Shown: one piece after another, positions 1 through 6,714 of the stretch
How the letters are laid out: each line of letters opens with the position of its first letter
How positions within the stretch are numbered: the first letter of the stretch is position 1
Assembly: GCA_019752245.1 (NCBI GenBank)
Contig: JAIEMH010000204.1
Location: 1-12,197, forward strand
Length of the DNA: 12,197 nt
Direction: 5' to 3'
DNA from: Flavobacteriaceae bacterium
GTDB taxonomy: Bacteria > Bacteroidota > Bacteroidia > Flavobacteriales > Flavobacteriaceae
Notes under the pieces: model-generated
Told to the model about the DNA's origin: nothing
Database searches by the model: none
The model's input: the letters and a program-made list of their open reading frames with translations, nothing else
Translations under genes and position numbers: made by a program

Positions 1-2685
1 GGCTTTCGCCCAAATTTTACGCGCTACACGGCCAATTACAGCATATTCTGGATCTACTCCATTGGAGAAGAAGAACGATAAATTAGGCCCGAAATCATTG
101 ATATTCATACCTCGACTTAAATAATATTCCACGTAAGTGAAACCATTAGAAAGCGTGAAAGCCAATTGCGTAATAGGATTTGCTCCAGCTTCGGCAATAT
201 GATAACCCGAAATCGAAACCGAATAAAAATTACGAACATTCTGTTTGATGAAATATTCTTGAACGTCACCCATCAATCGTAGGGCAAATTCTGTAGAGAA
301 AATACAAGTGTTTTGTGCTTGATCTTCTTTTAAAATATCGGCTTGAACCGTTCCACGAACTTGCGCTAAAGTTTTAATTTTGATATCATTATAAACTTCT
401 AGAGGTAAAACCTGATCTCCAGTTACTCCTAAAAGCATCAAACCTAAGCCATTATTTCCTTCTGGCAAATCGCCTTGGTATTTTGGTCGGATAGTTCCTT
501 TTTTCTTATAGATTTCGTTGATTTTCTCTTCAACTTCAACTTGAAGATTGTTTTCAACGATGTATTTTTCACAATTTTGATCGATTGCTGCATTCATGAA
601 AAACCCAAGTAACATTGGCGCTGGACCATTAATTGTCATCGAAACCGAAGTTAACGGATGACTCAAATCGAAACCTGAATATAATTTTTTAGCATCATCC
701 AAACAACATATTGAAACTCCGGCATTACCGATTTTTCCATAAATATCAGGACGAATATGTGGATCATTTCCATATAAAGTTACAGAGTCAAAAGCTGTTG
801 AAAGACGTTTTGCAGGTAATCCGGCAGAAACATAATGGAAACGTTTGTTGGTACGTTCTGGTCCACCTTCACCAGCAAACATGCGGCTTGGATCTTCTCC
901 TTCACGTTTAAATGGATACAATCCTGACGCAAATGGAAATTCTCCAGGAACATTTTCTTGTAAATTCCATTTTAAAATATCACCCCAAGCTTGGTACTTT
1001 GGTAACGATATTTTCGGAATTTGAGAATGTGATAAACTTTCGGTATGTGTAGCAATTTTAATTTCCTTATCACGGACTTTAAAACTGTAAAACGGATTTT
1101 TATATTTGGCTACTTTTTCATCCCAAGTAAGAATCACTTCCCAATTGTATGGATCCAAATTCATTTTTACACGGTCGAATTCTTTTACCAAAAGATTTAA
1201 AAATTCGTTTCTATTTTCATCTTTTGATTGTAGAATTGTTTCTTCAATTCCTGCTTTTGTTAACGTTGGTTTGCTTCCAAAAACGGTTTCAATGGTTTTA
1301 TAAATTCCGTATAATTTTTGTGCAACTTCAACTTGAGAAAGTGCTGTTTCGTCGTATTTTCTATTATTTTCTGCAATTTCAGATAAATAACGTGTTCTAT
1401 GTGGTGGAATTACGAAAATTTTCTCGCTCATTTCACGCGTAATTTCGAACGTCGATTTTAAATCGGCTCCAGTTTTTTCTACAATTTTATCCATGATAGA
1501 TTTGTAGAGCGTGTTCATCCCTGGATCGTTAAATTGTGATGCGATTGTTCCAAAAATTGGCATCGAATCGACATTTTCATCCCACAAATTATGATTGCGT
1601 TGGTATTGTTTTTTAACGTCACGGATTGCGTCTAAAGCACCACGTTTGTCAAATTTATTAAGCGCTACTAAATCGGCAAAATCCAACATATCGATTTTTT
1701 CCAATTGTGTTGCAGCACCGAATTCTGGTGTCATTACATATAGTGAAACATCAGAATGATCCATAATTTCGGTATCACTTTGACCAATTCCAGAAGTTTC
1801 TAAAATGATAATATCGTATTTTGCAGCTTTCAAAACTTCAATCGCTTCGTTTACATATTTCGACAAAGCCAAATTCGATTGACGTGTTGCCAACGAACGC
1901 ATGTAAACTCTAGAATTATTGATGGCATTCATACGAATTCTATCACCTAAAAGTGCTCCACCAGTTTTACGTTTTGATGGATCGACAGAAATTAATCCGA
2001 TAGTTTTTTCTGGAAAATCAATTAAAAATCTTCTAACCAATTCATCAACTAAGGATGACTTTCCTGCGCCACCAGTTCCTGTAATTCCTAGAACCGGAAT
2101 TTTATTGGTTTCGTTTTTCTTGTGAATTTCATCAAATGCTGCTTTTGCTATTTCAGGAAAATTTTCTGCAGCCGAAATTAATCTTGCAATTGCAGTTGGA
2201 TTTTTATCTTCAATATGAGCTAATTCGTCAGTCAATTTATCACCAATTGGATAATCGGAACGTTGCACTAAATCGTTTATCATTCCTTGCAATCCCATCG
2301 CACGACCATCATCTGGAGCATAAATTCTTTCTATTCCATATTCGTGCAATTCTGAAATTTCTGATGGTAAAATAACTCCGCCACCACCACCAAAAATCTT
2401 AATATGACCTGCTCCTTTTTCTTTTAGCAAATCGTACATATATTTGAAATATTCATTGTGTCCACCTTGATAAGATGTCATTGCAATAGCATTGGCATCT
2501 TCTTGAATGGCAGTATTTACAACTTCTTCAACACTTCTATCATGACCAAGATGAATTACCTCAACACCAGTTGACTGAATAATTCTTCTCATGATATTTA
2601 TGGCAGCATCGTGTCCATCAAAAAGTGAAGCTGCAGTTACAATTCTTACTTTATTTTTAGGAATATAGGGAGTTTGTGGTTCCAT
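1..2685 (-). CDS. icmF: Fused isobutyryl-CoA mutase / methylmalonyl-CoA mutase family protein, C-terminus outside window
   Basis: This is a coenzyme-B12-dependent carbon-skeleton mutase fused to its own GTPase chaperone. The ATG at 2685 opens 895 uninterrupted codons that run off the window edge; family members have about 1,100 residues, so roughly the last 200-250 are missing. Domain order is seen directly. The B12-binding domain comes first, with FDGHDAA (D23, H25, the cobalt-ligand histidine). A MeaB-like G domain follows, with Walker A GTGGAGKS at 203-210 and NKFD at 343-346. The mutase barrel starts near residue 560 (GLYPFKREGEDPSRMFAGEG). This order is typical of IcmF, not of the two-subunit MutA/MutB. 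By motif alignment the substrate-selecting positions are F592 and Q791, where methylmalonyl-CoA mutases have Tyr and Arg, so isobutyryl/n-butyryl-CoA (or a related branched acyl-CoA) is the likelier substrate. It is transcribed away from the DUF4197 gene. Confidence 0.93.
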   Translation of the reverse strand, partial: MEPQTPYIPKNKVRIVTAASLFDGHDAAINIMRRIIQSTGVEVIHLGHDRSVEEVVNTAIQEDANAIAMTSYQGGHNEYFKYMYDLLKEKGAGHIKIFGGGGGVILPSEISELHEYGIERIYAPDDGRAMGLQGMINDLVQRSDYPIGDKLTDELAHIEDKNPTAIARLISAAENFPEIAKAAFDEIHKKNETNKIPVLGITGTGGAGKSSLVDELVRRFLIDFPEKTIGLISVDPSKRKTGGALLGDRIRMNAINNSRVYMRSLATRQSNLALSKYVNEAIEVLKAAKYDIIILETSGIGQSDTEIMDHSDVSLYVMTPEFGAATQLEKIDMLDFADLVALNKFDKRGALDAIRDVKKQYQRNHNLWDENVDSMPIFGTIASQFNDPGMNTLYKSIMDKIVEKTGADLKSTFEITREMSEKIFVIPPHRTRYLSEIAENNRKYDETALSQVEVAQKLYGIYKTIETVFGSKPTLTKAGIEETILQSKDENRNEFLNLLVKEFDRVKMNLDPYNWEVILTWDEKVAKYKNPFYSFKVRDKEIKIATHTESLSHSQIPKISLPKYQAWGDILKWNLQENVPGEFPFASGLYPFKREGEDPSRMFAGEGGPERTNKRFHYVSAGLPAKRLSTAFDSVTLYGNDPHIRPDIYGKIGNAGVSICCLDDAKKLYSGFDLSHPLTSVSMTINGPAPMLLGFFMNAAIDQNCEKYIVENNLQVEVEEKINEIYKKKGTIRPKYQGDLPEGNNGLGLMLLGVTGDQVLPLEVYNDIKIKTLAQVRGTVQADILKEDQAQNTCIFSTEFALRLMGDVQEYFIKQNVRNFYSVSISGYHIAEAGANPITQLAFTLSNGFTYVEYYLSRGMNINDFGPNLSFFFSNGVDPEYAVIGRVARKIWAKA

Positions 2686-2720
2686 TTGTAATTTTTAATC
2701 AATTTTAAGTGCGCAATTTA

Positions 2721-2728
2721 CGAATATA
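2721..2728 (-). promoter_or_regulatory. Possible -7 promoter element for icmF
   Basis: Read on the minus strand this is TATATTCG, one mismatch from the Bacteroidota -7 consensus TAnnTTTG. It lies 35 bp upstream of the icmF ATG. No convincing TTTG at the -33 position is seen, so this is a weak call in AT-rich sequence. Confidence 0.25.
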
Positions 2729-2765
2729 ATAATTTTTATCCGATTTAATTACACGTAAATTATTT

Positions 2766-2793
2766 AAAAAAAAACGTAGCATTTTATCTACGT
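2766..2793 (-). terminator. Hairpin followed by T-run in the icmF upstream region (minus strand)
   Basis: ACGTAG (2774-2779) and CTACGT (2788-2793) form a perfect 6-bp inverted repeat with an 8-base loop. On the minus strand the hairpin runs straight into nine T residues (complement of A2766-A2774), the form of an intrinsic terminator. It would stop antisense transcription from the DUF4197 side before icmF. It could act as a leader attenuator only if icmF transcription started further upstream. The stem is short, so activity is uncertain. Confidence 0.35.
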
Positions 2794-2808
2794 AAAAAAG
2801 ATATTCCT

Positions 2809-2844
2809 CTGATTTTAAAATGATTTAAAAAAACAGAAAATCAG
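2809..2844. repeat. 8-bp inverted repeat between the divergent genes
   Basis: CTGATTTT (2809-2816) and AAAATCAG (2837-2844) are perfect reverse complements around a 20-base A-rich spacer, located 40-75 bp upstream of the likely DUF4197 promoter. It could be an operator or a cruciform. In sequence this AT-rich chance is a real alternative. Confidence 0.3.
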
Positions 2845-2883
2845 TATTAACTTATTTTTAAAGCTTTTGTAGGTTTGAGGCAT

Positions 2884-2891
2884 TATATTTG
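2884..2891 (+). promoter_or_regulatory. -7 promoter element of the DUF4197 gene
   Basis: TATATTTG matches the Bacteroidota TAnnTTTG element at every defined position. It lies 30 bp upstream of the ATG. A TTTG at 2866-2869 could be the -33 element, but its spacing of 14 bp is shorter than usual. Confidence 0.5.
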
Positions 2892-2921
2892 CTTAAGAAT
2901 TAGAAATCATAAAAAAATAAT

Positions 2922-3632
2922 ATGAAAAAGATATTTTTACTTTTATTAGTTGGAACAACATTCTCAAGTTGTGCAGAAATGCAACAAATAGGAAATCAGC
3001 TACCTGGAATTTTGAATCAAGGAAATGTTGATATTGCCAGTGGTTTAAAAGAAGCTTTGAACAATGGAATCAACAAGCAAGTTTCTAAATTAACAGCGAC
3101 GGATGGTTTTTACAAAAATGAAATGGTTAAAATTTTATTGCCCGAAGAACTGCAAAAAGTAGATAAAGCTTTGCGAAAAATTGGATTAAGTTCGCTTGCT
3201 GATGATGGTTTAAGAGCTATTAACAGAACTGCTGAAGATGCTGTAAAAACTGCAACTCCAATATTTGTAGATGCTGTAAAAGGAATGAGTTTTACTGATG
3301 CCAAAAACATTTTGATGGGAAATGAAAGCGCTGCTACAACTTACTTAAAAGGCTCGACTTCAACTGCTTTATATGGTAAATTTAGTCCTGTAATTAAAAA
3401 TTCTTTTGCAAAAGTTGGCGCCGATAAAATTTGGGCAAATATTATTACTAAATACAATGCCATTCCGTTGGTTAAAAAAGTAAATCCAGATTTGACAGAT
3501 TATACTACTAACAAAGCAATGGAAGGTGTTTTTAAAATGATTGCTGTTGAAGAGAAAAGCATTAGAACCGATGTAAAATCAAGAACTTCTTCTCTATTAC
3601 AACAAGTTTTTGCAATGCAGGATAAAAAATAA
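2922..3632 (+). CDS. DUF4197 domain lipoprotein
   Basis: This is a 236-residue exported lipoprotein of the DUF4197 family, whose biochemical role is unknown. The N-terminus has two lysines, a hydrophobic stretch (residues 4-14) and a lipobox ending in FSSC, with C17 as the expected lipidated cysteine. The mature part from about residue 35 to the end matches the DUF4197 pattern: GLKEALNNGI (41-50), DGFYKN (61-66), LPEELQKVDKALRKIG (73-88), NRTAEDA (101-107), KYNAIPLVKKVNPDLTDY (177-194) and a final helix with EEKSIR. Its length is normal for the family and no catalytic motif is apparent. The start is an ATG 30 bp after a good -7 element. It is a single-gene unit, with icmF divergent and the next plus-strand gene about 300 bp away. 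No strong terminator directly follows the stop. Confidence 0.9.
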   Translation: MKKIFLLLLVGTTFSSCAEMQQIGNQLPGILNQGNVDIASGLKEALNNGINKQVSKLTATDGFYKNEMVKILLPEELQKVDKALRKIGLSSLADDGLRAINRTAEDAVKTATPIFVDAVKGMSFTDAKNILMGNESAATTYLKGSTSTALYGKFSPVIKNSFAKVGADKIWANIITKYNAIPLVKKVNPDLTDYTTNKAMEGVFKMIAVEEKSIRTDVKSRTSSLLQQVFAMQDKK

Positions 3633-3681
3633 GATATTAAATATAGAGAACAGATTTAAAACTATAAAATTTTAATAATCA

Positions 3682-3709
3682 ATAACATAAGCATAACACT
3701 TCCTTAACA
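3682..3709 (+). promoter_or_regulatory. Three 11-bp-spaced TTAACA-like direct repeats (candidate response-regulator operator)
   Basis: ATAACA (3682-3687), ATAACA (3693-3698) and TTAACA (3704-3709) recur at exact 11-bp steps, placing them on one face of the helix. This is the architecture of Pho boxes: the Bacillus PhoP box is made of TT(A/C/T)ACA repeats at about 11 bp. OmpR/PhoB-family regulators in general bind such tandem repeats. The array ends 21 bp before a -7-like element at 3731-3738, where an activator would sit. The repeats are seen in the sequence; the Pho-type assignment is inference. Confidence 0.45.
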
Positions 3710-3730
3710 TAAGGATTTAAAAAATCGTCG

Positions 3731-3738
3731 GATATTTG
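3731..3738 (+). promoter_or_regulatory. -7-like element downstream of the TTAACA repeats
   Basis: GATATTTG differs from TAnnTTTG only at the first base. No recognisable -33 TTTG is present, which would be expected of an activator-dependent promoter. The start of transcription would be near 3744. Confidence 0.35.
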
Positions 3739-3744
3739 CAAAGT

Positions 3745-3827
3745 AGTAAATGAAAGATTTATTATTTTGTTTGGTTTAGGTTAGTTAGAAAAAAATGTCA
3801 CACTCAAAAGGTGTGACATATTTTTTT
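3745..3827 (+). ncRNA. Candidate small RNA between the 11-bp repeats and a terminator
   Basis: About 80 bases lie between the -7-like element and a strong intrinsic terminator. They hold no gene beyond a nine-codon ORF (MKDLLFCLV, 3750-3779) with no sign of being real. With an operator-like array in front and a terminator behind, the segment looks like an independent short transcription unit. The alternative is that it is simply the distant 3' end of the DUF4197 transcript. I do not recognise the RNA family, and the exact ends are estimates. Confidence 0.3.
3795..3827 (+). terminator. Strong intrinsic terminator
   Basis: ATGTCACAC (3795-3803) pairs perfectly with GTGTGACAT (3811-3819) around a 7-base loop and is followed by A and seven T residues. 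An A-run precedes the stem, so it may also work on the minus strand. It separates the DUF4197 and candidate sRNA region from the MFS gene. Confidence 0.85.
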
Positions 3828-3883
3828 AACAAAAATTGGGAAATCTTATTCTCAATTCATTCTTTCAATTATAAAATGTATAG

Positions 3884-3891
3884 TATTTTTG
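3884..3891 (+). promoter_or_regulatory. -7 promoter element of the MFS gene
   Basis: TATTTTTG matches TAnnTTTG fully and is followed by CA, as is common in Flavobacteria. It lies just after the terminator and 49 bp before the ATG at 3941, giving a leader of roughly 44 bases. Confidence 0.5.
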
Positions 3892-3895
3892 CATC

Positions 3896-3932
3896 TTCAA
3901 ATTTTGAAAAAAATTTAAAATCAAAATTTTGA
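3896..3932. repeat. Two TTCAAA-TTTTGAA palindromes at the MFS transcription start
   Basis: TTCAAATTTTGAA (3896-3908, near-palindrome) and TCAAAATTTTGA (3921-3932, perfect 12-bp palindrome) lie 24 bp apart, between the probable transcription start and the ATG. Paired palindromes overlapping the start would suit a dimeric repressor of an exporter gene. No adjacent regulator gene is seen, and AT-rich chance is possible. Confidence 0.3.
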
Positions 3933-3940
3933 AAATCATT

Positions 3941-5104
3941 ATGATAAAGAAAAGCCTTATTGCATTATCTTTTGGTGGATTAGCCATAGGAATGACCGAA
4001 TTTACAATGATGGGAATTTTACCCGATATTGCAAATAACTTAAGTATAGATATACCAACAGCTGGATTTTTAATTGCCGTTTATGCAATAGGAGTTGTAG
4101 TTGGCGCACCAATTTTGGTTTTATTTACAGGAAAATATCCGCCTAAAAAAGTGTTACTGTTTTTAATGTTGTTGTTTGTAGCTTTCAATGGATTATTTGC
4201 AATTGCACCCGATTTTAACACCTTAATTATATCCCGATTTATGTTGGGTTTACCTCACGGAGCTTTTTTTGGTGTTGGTAGTGTTGTTGCCGCAAAATTG
4301 GCAGATAAAGGAAAAGAAGCGCAAGCAATTTCGATAATGTTTACTGGAATGACCATTGCAAATTTGGCTGGTGTACCAATTGGAACTTACATTGGACATT
4401 ATTATTCTTGGCGCTATACCTATATTTTTATCAGTCTATTGGGATTGGTAACTTTTTTAGCCATTTATTATTGGTTACCCAAAATTGAAGCGCACGAAGA
4501 CGGAAATTTATTTGGGCAACTCACATTTTTTAAACGAATTGATGCATGGTTGCTAATTGCTATAATCTCAATTGGAACTGGTGGACTTTTTGCTTGGATA
4601 AGTTATATTGCTCCTATGGTAACTAATGTTTCACATATTAATCCTGACAATGTGCCATTTATTATGGTATTGGTTGGATTAGGAATGTTTTTTGGAAATT
4701 TATTGGGCGGAAAAGTTGCCGATTCAATTTCACCAACAAAAGCTGCCATACTAAGTTTTGGTTCAATGGTGATATGTTTAATTGTAGTTTACTTTACAGC
4801 TCATATTGAATCGATGGCTTATGTTATGTCGTTTACAACTGGTTTAATTGCTTTTACTATTGGTTCGCCAGTGCAAATGATGTTGATTACAAGTGCTAAA
4901 GGTTCTGAAACACTTGCTGCTGCTGCTGGTCAAGCAAGTTTTAATATTGGAAACACTCTTGGTGCTTTTTTTGGAGGAATTCCTATAGCGATGGGATTTG
5001 GATATAATACTCCTGTTTTGATAGGTGTTGCCATGGCCTCTGTTGGCGTAGTTCTATCAATAGTTTTCTTGAAATTTTATACTCCGAAAATTAATTTGAT
5101 TTAA
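3941..5104 (+). CDS. MFS transporter, AraJ/YdhP-like (DHA1 type)
   Basis: This is an inner-membrane major facilitator superfamily protein, probably a proton-driven exporter; the substrate cannot be told from sequence. The ATG at 3941 gives 387 residues. An in-frame TTG at 3929 would add only MKII, so the ATG is preferred. The hydrophobic profile fits 12 membrane helices with a polar central loop near 181-200. Recognisable pieces are IGMTEF (16-21), the degraded motif A loop FTGKYPPKKVL (62-72), SRFMLGLPHGAFFGVGS (98-114) in helix 4, the second-half motif A GNLLGGKVAD (252-261) and NIGNTLGAFFGGIPI (335-349), all typical of the AraJ/YdhP group. It is a single-gene unit with its own promoter. 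The 3' end overlaps the convergent hydrolase gene by 14 bp with no terminator between them. Confidence 0.9.
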   Translation: MIKKSLIALSFGGLAIGMTEFTMMGILPDIANNLSIDIPTAGFLIAVYAIGVVVGAPILVLFTGKYPPKKVLLFLMLLFVAFNGLFAIAPDFNTLIISRFMLGLPHGAFFGVGSVVAAKLADKGKEAQAISIMFTGMTIANLAGVPIGTYIGHYYSWRYTYIFISLLGLVTFLAIYYWLPKIEAHEDGNLFGQLTFFKRIDAWLLIAIISIGTGGLFAWISYIAPMVTNVSHINPDNVPFIMVLVGLGMFFGNLLGGKVADSISPTKAAILSFGSMVICLIVVYFTAHIESMAYVMSFTTGLIAFTIGSPVQMMLITSAKGSETLAAAAGQASFNIGNTLGAFFGGIPIAMGFGYNTPVLIGVAMASVGVVLSIVFLKFYTPKINLI

Positions 5105-5876
5105 TGAATTGAATCGACTCAAGATTAAAAACCAAATGTTTGTCTACGTTAACTACGTGACCGCAATTTTTAATTACACACAATCTTGATGACAAACAGT
5201 GTCGTTCTGCTACCTTTCTAACAGATGGTAAAAACATGTAATCTTCATCACCCATAATATAGAATGTTGGTATATTCAATTCTTTTTGACGAAACCATCT
5301 CAAAATGGGATTTATTTCTGCTGTGAGTTTAAACCATCTAATGAATTCTTTTTGATACAGTTTCTTTGCTTCGTTTATGAATAAATTCCTGGATGATTTA
5401 TGGTTTTTATTTGGCATTATTACAAAAGCAAAAAGCCTATAAAGAAGTAGATAAGGTAAAACGTATTTAAAAACAGTACCTAATCGCATTAAAATTTGAG
5501 ATCGAAAGTTCATTTTTAAAATAGCACCGCCCATTATCATACTCTCAACTTTATTGGGATGCATTTCTGCTAATTGCCTTATTACAATTGTACCTAGAGA
5601 AATTCCTATAAAATGAGATTTTTCTATTTTTAAAAAATCTAAGACCTCAACAACATCTTCGGCAATTGATTTAAAAGTGTATTTTTTTAAAAATGATTTA
5701 TTGGAATTTGTCTCATTGGATTTTCCGTGACCACGAAGATCTAAAACCAATAAGTTAAAATGTTTTTGAAATTCGCGTATTTGTTTGAACCAAATTGAAG
5801 CACTACCGCCTGCACCATGAACAAAAGTGACCCATTGTTTAGAATTTTCGTTTTTATATATTGTATATGAAATCAA
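5091..5876 (-). CDS. Alpha/beta hydrolase, TTG start
   Basis: This is a 261-residue alpha/beta-hydrolase-fold enzyme, probably cytoplasmic; the substrate is unknown. The catalytic set is visible: oxyanion-loop HGAGGS (20-25), RGHGKSN (48-54), nucleophile elbow GISLGT with S93, probable acid D212 in GDEDYMF, and H240 in NCGHVVN. A cap region with a hydrophobic stretch (130-155) lies between the nucleophile and the acid. The start is unusual: the only plausible codon is TTG at 5876, because the next in-frame ATG is at codon 115, far beyond the conserved N-terminus. The frame is the same as that of the preceding gene, with one TAA and five sense codons between them. It is the last gene of the pyrF run. 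Members are often called esterases, lactonases or MenH-like; no choice is justified here. Confidence 0.88.
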   Translation of the reverse strand: MISYTIYKNENSKQWVTFVHGAGGSASIWFKQIREFQKHFNLLVLDLRGHGKSNETNSNKSFLKKYTFKSIAEDVVEVLDFLKIEKSHFIGISLGTIVIRQLAEMHPNKVESMIMGGAILKMNFRSQILMRLGTVFKYVLPYLLLYRLFAFVIMPNKNHKSSRNLFINEAKKLYQKEFIRWFKLTAEINPILRWFRQKELNIPTFYIMGDEDYMFLPSVRKVAERHCLSSRLCVIKNCGHVVNVDKHLVFNLESIQFIKSN

Positions 5877-5891
5877 TTGTTTGTTTGTGAA

Positions 5892-6698
5892 TTAGATATC
5901 GTTAAATCGTGTGTGCATATTTTTGAAATAAGCGAATGCTTTTAATAATCGGCTTCCATACCATGAAAACATTTCGCCATCAACAAAAATTGTTGTAGCA
6001 TGATGTGTATAACGTCCAAGTTCAAAGGCATGATCATCAGAAAAAGGAAATGGTTCAGACGATAGAAAAACAATATCGGGATCACCTTGAATTCGCATTT
6101 TCTGTTCAATAATTTCAGGATAACGCTCTTCTCTATTTTGATAAATGTTTTCGAAATTATTTAATTTCAACATTTCATTTATAAAAGTATTGTTTCCTGC
6201 AACCATGTATGGATTTGCCCAAATAAAATAAGCTACTTTTTTGCTTGGCTTGTCTTTGACAAAATCAATAAAATCGGCATAAGCAAAATTAATTTTATCT
6301 ATAATTTTTTGTGCTTCTGTACGTTTATTGAAGAGTTGTCCAAAATCGGAAATCATTTGCAAATTGTCTTCAATTGTGATAATATCGGTTACCCAAACTG
6401 GACAAATCTTAGCTAATTCTTCAACAATTTCTTTAGTATTTTCTTCTTTATTGGCAATAATTATGTCGGGTTGTAATGCTGCAATTTTATCAAAATTTAC
6501 TTTTTTAGTTCCGCCAACAATGGTTTTGGTAGCTTTTAAATGAAATGGATGCACGCAGAATTTTGTGATTCCGACGATACTTTCTTCCAATCCTAAATCA
6601 TATAAAAGTTCTGTTTGTGATGGAACTAATGAAATTATTCTTATTGGAGTAGTTTCAAATGTGTGTAAAGTGGCAAGTTGATCTTTCAGTTGTTTCAT
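5892..6698 (-). CDS. BtuF-like helical-backbone metal receptor without signal peptide
   Basis: This 268-residue protein belongs to the Peripla_BP_2 / TroA-like class III binding proteins that serve cobalamin, haem and siderophore importers. Motifs are SLVPSQTELLYDLGL (23-37), VGGTKKVNFDKIAALQPDII (61-80), FLSSEPFPFSDDH (211-223) and GEMFSWYGSR (241-250). The last two resemble BtuF and related corrinoid binders. The ATG at 6698 is chosen over an in-frame TTG at 6707, which adds only MFK. The N-terminus (MKQLKDQLATLHTF) is polar with no hydrophobic core or lipobox, so the protein appears to stay in the cytoplasm, unlike a normal transport receptor. It lies 16 bp after pyrF and 15 bp before the hydrolase gene. 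No permease or ATPase gene is nearby. Corrinoid binding is inferred from family resemblance. Confidence 0.85.
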   Translation of the reverse strand: MKQLKDQLATLHTFETTPIRIISLVPSQTELLYDLGLEESIVGITKFCVHPFHLKATKTIVGGTKKVNFDKIAALQPDIIIANKEENTKEIVEELAKICPVWVTDIITIEDNLQMISDFGQLFNKRTEAQKIIDKINFAYADFIDFVKDKPSKKVAYFIWANPYMVAGNNTFINEMLKLNNFENIYQNREERYPEIIEQKMRIQGDPDIVFLSSEPFPFSDDHAFELGRYTHHATTIFVDGEMFSWYGSRLLKAFAYFKNMHTRFNDI

Positions 6699-6714
6699 TT
6701 TAAACAAATACGTT

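Noticed and set aside
711..2375. Several plus-strand open frames of 65-97 codons across this stretch
   Set aside because: They lie antisense to the unbroken icmF reading frame, show no family resemblance and have low-complexity translations; they are shadows.
2686..2921. Cobalamin riboswitch upstream of icmF
   Set aside because: The gap is short and AT-rich, with no B12-box-like conserved sequence or the multi-stem structure such an element needs.
3750..3779. Nine-codon ORF MKDLLFCLV inside the candidate small RNA
   Set aside because: Too short to judge, with no regulatory codon run of the kind seen in leader peptides. Recorded only as part of the small RNA candidate.
3929..3940. TTG start for the MFS protein adding MKII
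   Set aside because: The ATG at 3941 gives the usual N-terminus, and the TTG lies inside the palindromic leader.
6699..6707. TTG start for the BtuF-like protein adding MFK
   Set aside because: An ATG at 6698 is available and the extension adds no signal peptide.
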